Part shown: positions 1-5,480 of the stretch, one piece after another | Layout of the letters: the number at the start of each line of letters is the position of its first letter | Numbering within the stretch: the first letter of the stretch is position 1 | Assembly: GCA_020859965.1 (NCBI GenBank) | Contig: JAJBVF010000536.1 | Location: forward strand, 1-6,403 | DNA length: 6,403 nucleotides | Source: Clostridiales bacterium | GTDB taxonomy: Bacteria; Bacillota; Clostridia; Lachnospirales; Lachnospiraceae | Reading direction: 5' to 3' | Translations under genes and position numbers: made by a program | Notes under the pieces: generated by a model | Databases searched by the model: none | What the model was told of the DNA's origin: nothing | The model's input: the letters and a program-made list of their open reading frames with translations, nothing else

Positions 1-2
1 TC

Positions 3-605
3 CCTTCCCAGCTTGCCAAAGAAAACCGCAAATTCGTGTATGGTCTGGTTCGGGAAGGCGGTCGTGCAAAAGATTTTGAGACAGCCATTCTCTGGCTCTC
101 TGACTGTGGACTTGTTCACAAGGTAAGCCGCGTGACAAACGCAAAACTCCCGCTGAAATTCTATGAAGATTTGAAGGCATTTAAACTTTTTTTTGTGGAT
201 GTCGGACTGCTCGGCTGCCTGGTCGGTCTCAAGCCCTCAACCTTATTAAACGGAAATGAGTTTTTTACCGAGTTTAAAGGTGCGCTGACAGAACAGTATG
301 TACTACAGCAGTTGATCACGATTCCGGATCTGAATATTTATTACTATACAAACGACCGCGGCTCCTGTGAGATTGACTTCCTGATTGATAACGGCGCACA
401 GGTCGTTCCCGTGGAGGTAAAGGCTGAAGTAAACCTTCACGCAAAGAGCCTGCGTACGTTCCGTGAAAAATTTCATCCATCGGTTTCCGTCCGTACCGCA
501 ATGACCGATTACCGGCGAGACGATTGGCTTTTGAATCTGCCATTATACGCAATCGGTGAAATCGCGTCTCTCTGCCCGGGAGAAGCAGATTCTTTTCTTT
601 CATAA
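3..605 (+). CDS. AAA-family ATPase with DUF4143 C-terminal domain, 3' part only
   Basis: This is the C-terminal 200 codons of a predicted ATP-binding protein whose start lies left of the window. The frame is open from base 3. A GTG at 36 could be mistaken for a start, but the 11 codons before it (PSQLAKENRKF) already match this family, so the gene is cut by the window edge. The visible part holds the winged-helix-like stretch (AKDFETAILWLSDCGLVHKV) that follows the ATPase domain, then DUF4143. That domain shows FFVDVGLL, LTEQYVLQQL, EIDFLIDNG and VPVEVKA. The Glu of LTEQ, Asp of EIDF and Glu/Lys of EVK (visible residues 97, 125, 138 and 140) have the spacing of a PD-(D/E)XK-like nuclease fold, as is usual in this family. 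Walker motifs would lie outside the window. The biological role of these proteins is poorly known. It is convergent with the TRAP operon and probably unrelated to it. Confidence 0.88.
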   Translation, partial: PSQLAKENRKFVYGLVREGGRAKDFETAILWLSDCGLVHKVSRVTNAKLPLKFYEDLKAFKLFFVDVGLLGCLVGLKPSTLLNGNEFFTEFKGALTEQYVLQQLITIPDLNIYYYTNDRGSCEIDFLIDNGAQVVPVEVKAEVNLHAKSLRTFREKFHPSVSVRTAMTDYRRDDWLLNLPLYAIGEIASLCPGEADSFLS

Positions 606-608
606 ATA

Positions 609-704
609 TCAGCCATATTCGTACTGTTTTGCCAGACGCCTGATCTCTTCTTTTATTTCAGCTGCCACTGAATCCGGACCGACTATCTTTCTCCGATATA
701 AGTA
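609..704 (-). pseudogene. Possible remnant 3' end of an unidentified gene
   Basis: Just downstream of dctP, in a different frame, the minus strand reads GPDSVAAEIKEEIRRLAKQY followed by EYG and a TGA stop (609-611). The segment resembles a natural amphipathic C-terminal helix. It has no convincing start: the frame opens after a TAA at 705-707 inside dctP, and the only internal candidate, the GTG at 666-668, has no ribosome site. It may be the tail of a gene whose body was deleted, or a chance frame. I do not recognise a family. Confidence 0.2.
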
Positions 705-1690
705 TTATACAGGTCGTCGTCCGCCACGACCACACGGATTTCCTCATACAGATCAGCAGCAGCCTCCCGCATCTGGGCGCGAAGCTCGTCTGAAACCTCT
801 ATCACTTCAGCTCCGCCCGCTTCACAGATTGCGATGCGGTCCGCGACACGCTCCTGCGCCTGTTCTCTCGCATAGGCACAGGCTGTGGCAGCAGCCTCCC
901 GAATGATCGCCTGCTCCTCTTCTTCCAGAGATTCCATAAAGCTCTCACTCACAATCAGACTCAGCAGATGCGGCAGATGGTTCGTCTGAATAATATAATC
1001 CTGCTGCTCGTAAAAATTGTTGGAAACGATGACCTCATAAGGGTTTTCCTGCGCGTCGATTGTGTTCTGCTGCAGTCCGATGTAGACCTCGGAGAAGGAC
1101 ATTGGGGTCGGATTCGCGCCAATCGCTTTCCAAAAAGCCATATGATAGGAATTTTCCATCGTGCGGATCTTAATTCCCGAAAAATCCTCCAGAGACTCTA
1201 CCTTTACATTGGAAGTCATGACACGGAAATCCTGATCGCTCATGCCGAGCAGCTCCAGCCCTTTTTCCGCGTAGATTTCATTGATTTTTTCCATAAACTC
1301 TTCGTCGTCCAGCACCTCGTGAAGCTCGTCGATCGAATCAAACACGCAGGGCAGATCAAACAGACAGAGTCTGGGAAGATAGCTCACCTGAGGCGCCGTA
1401 TTCTGCACCACAAACGGGATATCTCCGGTCATACAGCACTCGATCAGCTCTGTATCGCCGCCAAGGGAGCTGTTTGCGTAAACTTCAATCCTCATCTCTC
1501 CGTTCGAGAGGCTCTCCACCTCTTCCGCAAATCTCTCCGCGTAGATCTGTGTGACGGTGTCTTCCGGGCTTGCCGTAGCCAACACCCAGGCGTATTCCTG
1601 TGTTTTCGCCTGTGCGCAGCCGGCGCAAGAAAGAATAAATGCCGCGCCCAGCACCGCTTTTGCTATAAATTTTTTCAAATTCCGTTTCAT
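683..1690 (-). CDS. dctP: TRAP transporter substrate-binding lipoprotein DctP
   Basis: This is the extracytoplasmic solute receptor of a tripartite ATP-independent periplasmic-type (TRAP) transporter. It captures an organic acid outside the membrane and delivers it to the DctQM permease. The protein has 335 residues, normal for the family. Residues 1-25 form a lipoprotein signal peptide: basic MKRNLKK, a hydrophobic stretch, then LSCAGC. Cys25 is the likelier lipidated residue; Cys22 is an alternative. Family hallmarks are the GIKIRTMEN segment, whose Arg176 is the usual carboxylate-binding arginine, Arg156 in DFRVMTS, the GANPTPMSFSEVYIGLQ stretch, and AQENP at 213-217, normally GQENP. The start is supported by GAGG at 1698-1701, 7 bases upstream. 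It is the last gene of the operon, 57 bases after dctM. Placing the receptor gene last is less common than dctP first. The ligand cannot be read from sequence; context suggests quinate, shikimate or a similar hydroxy acid. Confidence 0.95.
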   Translation of the reverse strand: MKRNLKKFIAKAVLGAAFILSCAGCAQAKTQEYAWVLATASPEDTVTQIYAERFAEEVESLSNGEMRIEVYANSSLGGDTELIECCMTGDIPFVVQNTAPQVSYLPRLCLFDLPCVFDSIDELHEVLDDEEFMEKINEIYAEKGLELLGMSDQDFRVMTSNVKVESLEDFSGIKIRTMENSYHMAFWKAIGANPTPMSFSEVYIGLQQNTIDAQENPYEVIVSNNFYEQQDYIIQTNHLPHLLSLIVSESFMESLEEEEQAIIREAAATACAYAREQAQERVADRIAICEAGGAEVIEVSDELRAQMREAAADLYEEIRVVVADDDLYNTYIGER

Positions 1691-1747
1691 TTCGTATCCT
1701 CTTTCCTGAAAGATCGTACCTGGCTCACCAAAAGAATTTTATATCTT

Positions 1748-3034
1748 CTATACCAGCAGCAGACTGATCTGCGGGATATAGGTGATCAAAAGCAGCGCGA
1801 TGAAAAACAGAATGATCATCGGCATTGCTTTTTTCGCGATCTCCATCACCGGCACATCTGAGAGGGAACTGGCCACAAACAGATTCACGCCGATCGGCGG
1901 CGTCACAAAACCGATGGCCAGGTTCACGACCATAATGATGCCAAAGTGTACCGCATCGACTCCAAAGGTCTCCACGATGGGAAGCAGAATCGGCGCAAGA
2001 ATCAGAATTGCGGGGCTGGTATCCATCACCATGCCGACCACAAGAAGCACCAGATTGATTACAAGCAGCAGAACAATTTTATTTGTAAAGGAGCCGGTCA
2101 TCCAGGCCGAAACGGTCTGCGGCACATGCATCAGTGTCAGAATGCGTGAAAAGGCCACGGAAGCCGCCAGGATAAACAGGATCGGGCAGAAGGTTCGCAC
2201 CGCCTCGCGGAAGATGCCCCAGAGATCTCTGAATTTCAGGGTCCGATACACGAACAGGCTGATGATGAGGGAATAAAAGACGGAAATCACAGCCGCTTCT
2301 GTCGGAGAAGTCACACCCGTATAAATACAGCCAAGGATGATCACCGGAGTCAGCAGCGCAAAGAGGCTGGAGAAAAAGACCTTTCGGAAACCGCGCGCAT
2401 GCAGCTCGTCCACCATCACATTAATTTTTTCCTTATCTTCGCCATGCTTTTTGCAATAAAAGATGGAATAGCACATCAGGATCAGACCAATCAGAATTCC
2501 CGGGATAATGCCCGCAAGGAACATGTCACTGACGGATGTCCCGGTCGCCTGCGCATAGAGGATAAAAGGAATGCTCGGCGGTATAATCACGCCCAGTCCT
2601 CCTGCGGTCGCCACAAGCGCCACACAGAACTTTTTGTCATAGCCCATTTCCAGCATCAGGGGAATCGTCATACTGCCGACCGCAGCCACGGTCGCCGGAG
2701 CGGAGCCGGAGATCGCACCAAAGAAAAGACAGGTGATTACAACCGCGCAGGGAACACCTGCCGTCTTTTTCCCGACAAAATAGGTAAACACCTCGAAAAG
2801 CTTTTTGGAAACACCGCCCTTGGACATAATGATGCCGGAAAGAACAAACATCGGGATGGCCAGAAGCGGATACGAATTGACACCGCCCAGCATCGACCGC
2901 AGTACATATACGCCGCTCACGGTAAATGATTCAGAGAAGAGGCTCGGCAGCATACTTGTGACCGCCACCGTCAGTCCGACCGGAACAGCCAGAATCAAAA
3001 GGAGCACAAAAATGATCATAATAATCGCTGTCAT
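1748..3034 (-). CDS. dctM: TRAP transporter large permease subunit DctM
   Basis: This is the large membrane subunit of the TRAP transporter. It forms the transport path and couples uptake of the organic acid to an ion gradient, usually sodium. At 428 residues it is full length for the family, with about a dozen hydrophobic segments from the N-terminal MTAIIMIIFVLLLILAVPVG onwards. Characteristic blocks are SYPLLAIPMFVLSGIIMSKG, GSAPATVAAVGSMTIPLMLE, ATAGGLGVIIPPSIPFILY, and near the C-terminus VNLAIGFVTPPIGVNLFVAS. These are conserved DctM repeats, the PPSIP and TPPIG motifs being typical. The ATG overlaps the dctQ stop by four bases (ATGA at 3031-3034), which implies translational coupling. 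A ribosome site, AAGGAG, lies at 3048-3053 with slightly long spacing. No frameshift or missing block is visible. Confidence 0.96.
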   Translation of the reverse strand: MTAIIMIIFVLLLILAVPVGLTVAVTSMLPSLFSESFTVSGVYVLRSMLGGVNSYPLLAIPMFVLSGIIMSKGGVSKKLFEVFTYFVGKKTAGVPCAVVITCLFFGAISGSAPATVAAVGSMTIPLMLEMGYDKKFCVALVATAGGLGVIIPPSIPFILYAQATGTSVSDMFLAGIIPGILIGLILMCYSIFYCKKHGEDKEKINVMVDELHARGFRKVFFSSLFALLTPVIILGCIYTGVTSPTEAAVISVFYSLIISLFVYRTLKFRDLWGIFREAVRTFCPILFILAASVAFSRILTLMHVPQTVSAWMTGSFTNKIVLLLVINLVLLVVGMVMDTSPAILILAPILLPIVETFGVDAVHFGIIMVVNLAIGFVTPPIGVNLFVASSLSDVPVMEIAKKAMPMIILFFIALLLITYIPQISLLLV

Positions 3035-3522
3035 GATTTTTTAAACACTCCTTTCATCTTTTTCGCCTCACGCCACCAGGCCTGTGCCACACGAACAGTC
3101 AACAACAAAAAACCAACAAGCGGTGCCGACTGAATAAAATACATCGGTATTCCCAGTGCTGCGCTGGTCGCCTCCAGCTCGATCGACTGCTGCAGATAGC
3201 GCTGACAGTAAGGCAGCATGATAATACAGAAAATAAGCACGACCGTGTGACGAAACAGCCGCAGCGCCGTCTGCCCCGGCTCGGGCAGTATATTCAGCAG
3301 CTGTTCGATTTTGATGGAAATCCGTTTCTTCACGCAATAGCTCACACTGATAAAGGTCGCCCACACGAACAGATACTGTGTCAGCTCCTCCGACCAGCTC
3401 AAAGACTGGTTAAAACAATACCTTGCTACTACCTGAATCCCCATGATACACACCATGGCGATCAGCAGCAGAATGAGAATCACTTCTTCAAGGTTCTCAT
3501 CCAGCCATTTTAATACCTTCAT
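3031..3522 (-). CDS. dctQ: TRAP transporter small permease subunit DctQ
   Basis: This is the small membrane subunit of the TRAP transporter. It partners DctM and is required for transport. It has 163 residues and four hydrophobic segments: EEVILILLLIAMVCIMGIQV, the region around LTQYLFVWATFISVSYC, LFRHTVVLIFCIIMLPYC, and the C-terminal IQSAPLVGFLLLTVRVAQ. The SWSEELTQYLFVW block and the following KKRISIKIEQL are typical of the family. An in-frame start at 3654 would add 44 polar residues lying wholly inside the dehydrogenase gene. I prefer the ATG at 3520-3522 because it has a purine-rich ribosome site 8 bases upstream, starts at MKVLKWLDENLEEV as family members do, and follows the dehydrogenase stop by 17 bases. 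The last four bases overlap dctM. Confidence 0.93.
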   Translation of the reverse strand: MKVLKWLDENLEEVILILLLIAMVCIMGIQVVARYCFNQSLSWSEELTQYLFVWATFISVSYCVKKRISIKIEQLLNILPEPGQTALRLFRHTVVLIFCIIMLPYCQRYLQQSIELEATSAALGIPMYFIQSAPLVGFLLLTVRVAQAWWREAKKMKGVFKKS

Positions 3523-3530
3523 TTGTCTCT

Positions 3531-3538
3531 TCCCCCTT
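3531..3538 (-). promoter_or_regulatory. Ribosome binding site that fixes the dctQ start
   Basis: The minus strand reads AAGGGGGA here, 8 bases before the ATG at 3522, in the short gap after the dehydrogenase stop codon. It supports the 163-residue DctQ rather than the longer in-frame reading that begins at 3654. Confidence 0.7.
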
Positions 3539-3539
3539 T

Positions 3540-4406
3540 TCAGATGTGCAGATACTCCTTCATATGGGCGATCGGCATATCCTGACCGGTCCACAGCCGG
3601 AAAGCCTCCGCGCCCTGAAACAGCATCATCGGAAACCCGTTCATCGTATCGCATCCGGCTTCCTCTGCCATTTTCAGGAATTTCGTTTTGGGCGGAGCGT
3701 AAATCACATCGGTCACGAGCATACCCGGCTTAAAAAAGCTGCTATCCGGAATGTAAGTCCACTCTTTCTGCGGCGTCATGCCTACTTCCGTCGCGTTGGC
3801 GAGAAGGTCACTGTCGTGGATCTCTCTTTTCAGCATGTCCAGATCTTCCAGCCCATAAAGAGTCGTCGGGCAGCCGAGTTCCTCGTTCAGGAGACGGGTC
3901 GTTTCCTTCACCCGATCCCAGTATTTATCATGAATATTGAAAATAGACATCTCCCGGACGCCGCTGAGCGCCGCCTGCACCTGAATCGCTTTCGCCGCTC
4001 CTCCGGCTCCGACAATGGTCATTTTCTTTCCTTTGATATCAAAATCATGATCCGAAAGCCCGCGTATGTACCCAATCCCATCAGTGATATGGCCGGTCAG
4101 CACCCCGTCGTCATTAATGATCGTATTCACTGCCCCACAGAGCTTCGCTTCCGGCGTCAGCTTATCCAGATACTGCATCACAGCGATTTTGTTCGGCATG
4201 GAAATATTTCCGCCCCTGATCTTCAGCGCCCGCATCGACTGGATCGCCTCGCGCAGATTGCTCTGGTCAACCTCAAAACAGAGGTACGCATAATCCAGTC
4301 CCAGAGTGGCCAGCGCCTCATTGTGCATGGCCGGTGAGCTTGAATGGCGGATCGGGTATGCCATTAAGCTCAGTAGTTCTGTATGTCCTGTAATTCTCTC
4401 TCCCAT
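3540..4406 (-). CDS. ydiB: Quinate/shikimate dehydrogenase, YdiB-type (AroE family)
   Basis: This is a cytoplasmic NAD(P)-dependent dehydrogenase interconverting shikimate/3-dehydroshikimate and probably quinate/3-dehydroquinate. Its 288 residues equal the length of E. coli YdiB, and it aligns with YdiB (recalled from memory) at a constant offset of about two residues. The N-terminal substrate domain has LMAYPIRHSSSPAMHN, Tyr41, GGNISMPNK (Ser69, catalytic Lys73), GAVNTI (Asn94) and HITDG (Thr108, catalytic Asp109). The Rossmann domain has GAGGAAKA at 133-140. The C-terminus has MLFQGAEAFRLWTG with Gln264. MPNK replaces the PHK/PFK of biosynthetic AroE and is a YdiB-like feature. After the second Rossmann strand the sequence is NIHDKYW, lacking the arginines of NADP-specific AroE (NRT..R) but keeping Asp160, so NAD use is likely. 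It is the first gene of an operon with a TRAP transporter, which argues for catabolism rather than aromatic amino acid synthesis. The start is supported by GAGG about 11 bases upstream. A biosynthetic AroE role is less likely but not excluded. Confidence 0.9.
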   Translation of the reverse strand: MGERITGHTELLSLMAYPIRHSSSPAMHNEALATLGLDYAYLCFEVDQSNLREAIQSMRALKIRGGNISMPNKIAVMQYLDKLTPEAKLCGAVNTIINDDGVLTGHITDGIGYIRGLSDHDFDIKGKKMTIVGAGGAAKAIQVQAALSGVREMSIFNIHDKYWDRVKETTRLLNEELGCPTTLYGLEDLDMLKREIHDSDLLANATEVGMTPQKEWTYIPDSSFFKPGMLVTDVIYAPPKTKFLKMAEEAGCDTMNGFPMMLFQGAEAFRLWTGQDMPIAHMKEYLHI

Positions 4407-4436
4407 ATTCGATAAATCCTCTCATAAAAATACCTT

Positions 4437-4469
4437 TCATGACAACCGGGCGGGCAGATAATTCTGCAT
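4437..4469 (-). CDS. Possible 10-residue leader peptide ahead of the dehydrogenase gene
   Basis: The transcript leader contains a purine-rich ribosome site (minus strand GGAGGGAAGGGAG, 4475-4487) followed by two ATGs in different frames. The ATG at 4469 gives MQNYLPARLS and stops at 4437, 30 bases before the dehydrogenase start. The ATG at 4473 gives a 51-codon frame ending at 4318, inside the dehydrogenase gene. Both are correctly spaced for translation. Neither resembles a known protein. A regulatory leader is possible; chance is the main alternative. Confidence 0.25.
   Translation of the reverse strand: MQNYLPARLS
4454..4467 (-). repeat. Small perfect inverted repeat in the operon leader
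   Basis: GCAGA and TCTGC flank a four-base loop (ATTA on the minus strand). In RNA this would be a 5-bp hairpin about 40-50 bases after the predicted transcript start and just after the leader ribosome site. No U-run follows, so it is not a terminator. It could be part of a leader fold or a protein site. Confidence 0.3.
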
Positions 4470-4513
4470 TCATTCTCCCTTCCCTCCAGTCTGAAAGGCT
4501 TGCACATCTGTCC

Positions 4514-4542
4514 AATATACCATTTGTAACGTGCATTTTCAA
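4514..4542 (-). promoter_or_regulatory. Predicted sigma-A promoter of the ydiB-dctQMP operon
   Basis: On the minus strand TTGAAA (4537-4542) and TATATT (4514-4519) are separated by exactly 17 bases. Each hexamer matches consensus at 5 of 6 positions, and a TG dinucleotide sits one base before the -10 (extended -10). The predicted transcript start is near 4507, leaving a leader of about 100 bases before the dehydrogenase ATG. The site lies in the only sizeable gap on this strand, right where an operon promoter is expected. Confidence 0.75.
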
Positions 4543-4561
4543 GGATTATCGTTATCTTCCA

Positions 4562-4594
4562 GGTAAAGTTTGGTTCTCTCCCTGGTAAAGTTTG
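4562..4594. promoter_or_regulatory. Direct repeat, candidate operator upstream of the operon promoter
   Basis: The 11-base word GGTAAAGTTTG occurs exactly at 4562-4572 and again at 4584-4594. The 22-base period is about two helical turns, so both copies face the same side of the DNA. The pair spans about -55 to -87 relative to the predicted start and ends 19 bases before the -35 box. That is a typical position for an activator, for example of the AraC or LysR type. No regulator gene lies in the window, so the binding protein is unknown. Confidence 0.45.
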
Positions 4595-4609
4595 CCTTTT
4601 TTCACCAGG
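4581..4609 (-). repeat. Imperfect inverted repeat spanning the methyltransferase stop codon
   Basis: CCTGGTAAA (4581-4589) pairs with TTT-C-ACCAGG (4600-4609), giving nine pairs with one bulged base and a ten-base loop. On the minus-strand RNA the stop codon of the methyltransferase lies in the first arm. The next bases (GAGAGAACC) contain no U-run, so this is not a standard intrinsic terminator. It shares one arm with the direct repeat above and may belong to the operator, or be a weak pause site. Without a terminator, some readthrough into the ydiB operon is possible. Confidence 0.35.
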
Positions 4610-5453
4610 TTCTCCTGCAGAGCTGCCAGAACGCTACCGCGCTTGCGGCTGCGACATTCAACGAGTCCACTCCATTTGACATCGGAATCCGTACCGTATA
4701 ATCGCATTGGGCAATCGTCGTGGTTTTCAGGCCATCCCCTTCTGTCCCCAATACAACAGCAAGCCGCGGAATTTCATTTAATAGCGGATCATCCAGGGAC
4801 AGGGAATCTTCACAGAGCGCCATAGCTACAGTAACAAATCCGCAGGAATGCAGCTGAGCCATCCAGTCATCTGCTTCCAGCCATGTCCATGGAACCTGAA
4901 AAACGGTTCCCATGCTGACGCGTGCAGATCGGCGATACAAAGGATCACTGCAGCCCTTTGTCAGCAGGACTGCTTCAACACCAAGCGCTGCAGCCGACCG
5001 GAAGATGGCACCTACATTTGTCGGATTCATCACATCCTCCAGTATGGCTATCCGATGCAGCTGCCGGCAGAGTTCCATTGCATCCGGAGGCAGTTTTCGC
5101 TGCATCAGGCACAATACGCCCCGTGTCATGGAATACCCTGTAATTGTTTCCAATACAGCTTTTTCGGAAGTGTACACAGGAATATTCGGGCAAGCGGAAA
5201 GTAACCCGGATGCCATGGCGGACAGCTGCGTTTTTTCAATCAGAAAAGATACCGGAGCATACCCGGCTTTCAACGCACGCTTTATCACATTTGGACTCTC
5301 CGCGACAAAAAGTCCGGGCGCCGGTTCATTATAGCGGAGCAGCTGCCGTTCCGAAAGATGCGAAAACGGAAGCAGCTCCGGTATATCCAGATTTGTAATC
5401 TCTCTGATATCCATTTCTCCTGTAGTATCCTGACGAATGATTGTGAAAGACAT
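4602..5453 (-). CDS. TrmH/SpoU-family RNA 2'-O-methyltransferase
   Basis: This is a predicted S-adenosylmethionine-dependent methyltransferase of the SPOUT superfamily, acting on a ribose 2'-OH of tRNA or rRNA. All three family motifs are present near the C-terminus: NPTNVGAIFRSAAALGV (143-159, with Asn146 and Arg152), VVLGTEGDGL (233-242) and IPMSNGVDSLNVAAASAVAF (256-275). These make the knotted cofactor site. The N-terminal region has LLRYNEPAPGLFVAESPNVI, the substrate-binding type seen in RlmB/TsnR-like members. At 283 residues it is a normal size. The target nucleotide cannot be assigned. Two starts compete. The ATG at 5453 has AAGGTGG about 8 bases upstream. The ATG at 5414 (MDIREITNLDIPELLPF) fits the usual family N-terminus better, but its AGGAG is only two bases away. 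The gene follows the AEC transporter by 27 bases and is probably cotranscribed with it. Confidence 0.9.
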   Translation of the reverse strand: MSFTIIRQDTTGEMDIREITNLDIPELLPFSHLSERQLLRYNEPAPGLFVAESPNVIKRALKAGYAPVSFLIEKTQLSAMASGLLSACPNIPVYTSEKAVLETITGYSMTRGVLCLMQRKLPPDAMELCRQLHRIAILEDVMNPTNVGAIFRSAAALGVEAVLLTKGCSDPLYRRSARVSMGTVFQVPWTWLEADDWMAQLHSCGFVTVAMALCEDSLSLDDPLLNEIPRLAVVLGTEGDGLKTTTIAQCDYTVRIPMSNGVDSLNVAAASAVAFWQLCRRTW

Positions 5454-5480
5454 TGACTTCCCACCTTTTCCATCAAACTA

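Noticed and set aside
571..600. Possible terminator of the ATPase gene (TCTGC/GCAGA then T-rich)
   Set aside because: The stem is only 5 bp with a nine-base loop, the T-run is interrupted by C, and it sits inside the coding sequence before the stop codon.
1691..1747. Possible promoter or terminator between dctM and dctP
   Set aside because: I found no paired -35/-10 boxes at proper spacing and no stem with a U-run; only the dctP ribosome site is supported.
968..1861. Open 297-codon frame on the plus strand opposite dctP and the end of dctM
   Set aside because: It lies antisense to well-supported genes, has low-complexity His/Arg/Gln-rich composition, and shows no recognisable domain. It follows from codon bias of the real genes.
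2399..2929. Open 176-codon frame opposite dctM, rich in His, Asn and Arg
   Set aside because: This is a typical mirror image of a hydrophobic membrane protein gene and lacks independent coding evidence.
3523..3654. N-terminal extension of DctQ by 44 residues
   Set aside because: The extension is polar, lies inside the dehydrogenase gene in another frame, and the internal ATG has its own ribosome site and the family-typical start.
3546..4337. Open 263-codon frame on the plus strand opposite the dehydrogenase gene
   Set aside because: Its composition mirrors the dehydrogenase codons, no motif is recognisable, and the opposite strand carries a full-length conserved enzyme.
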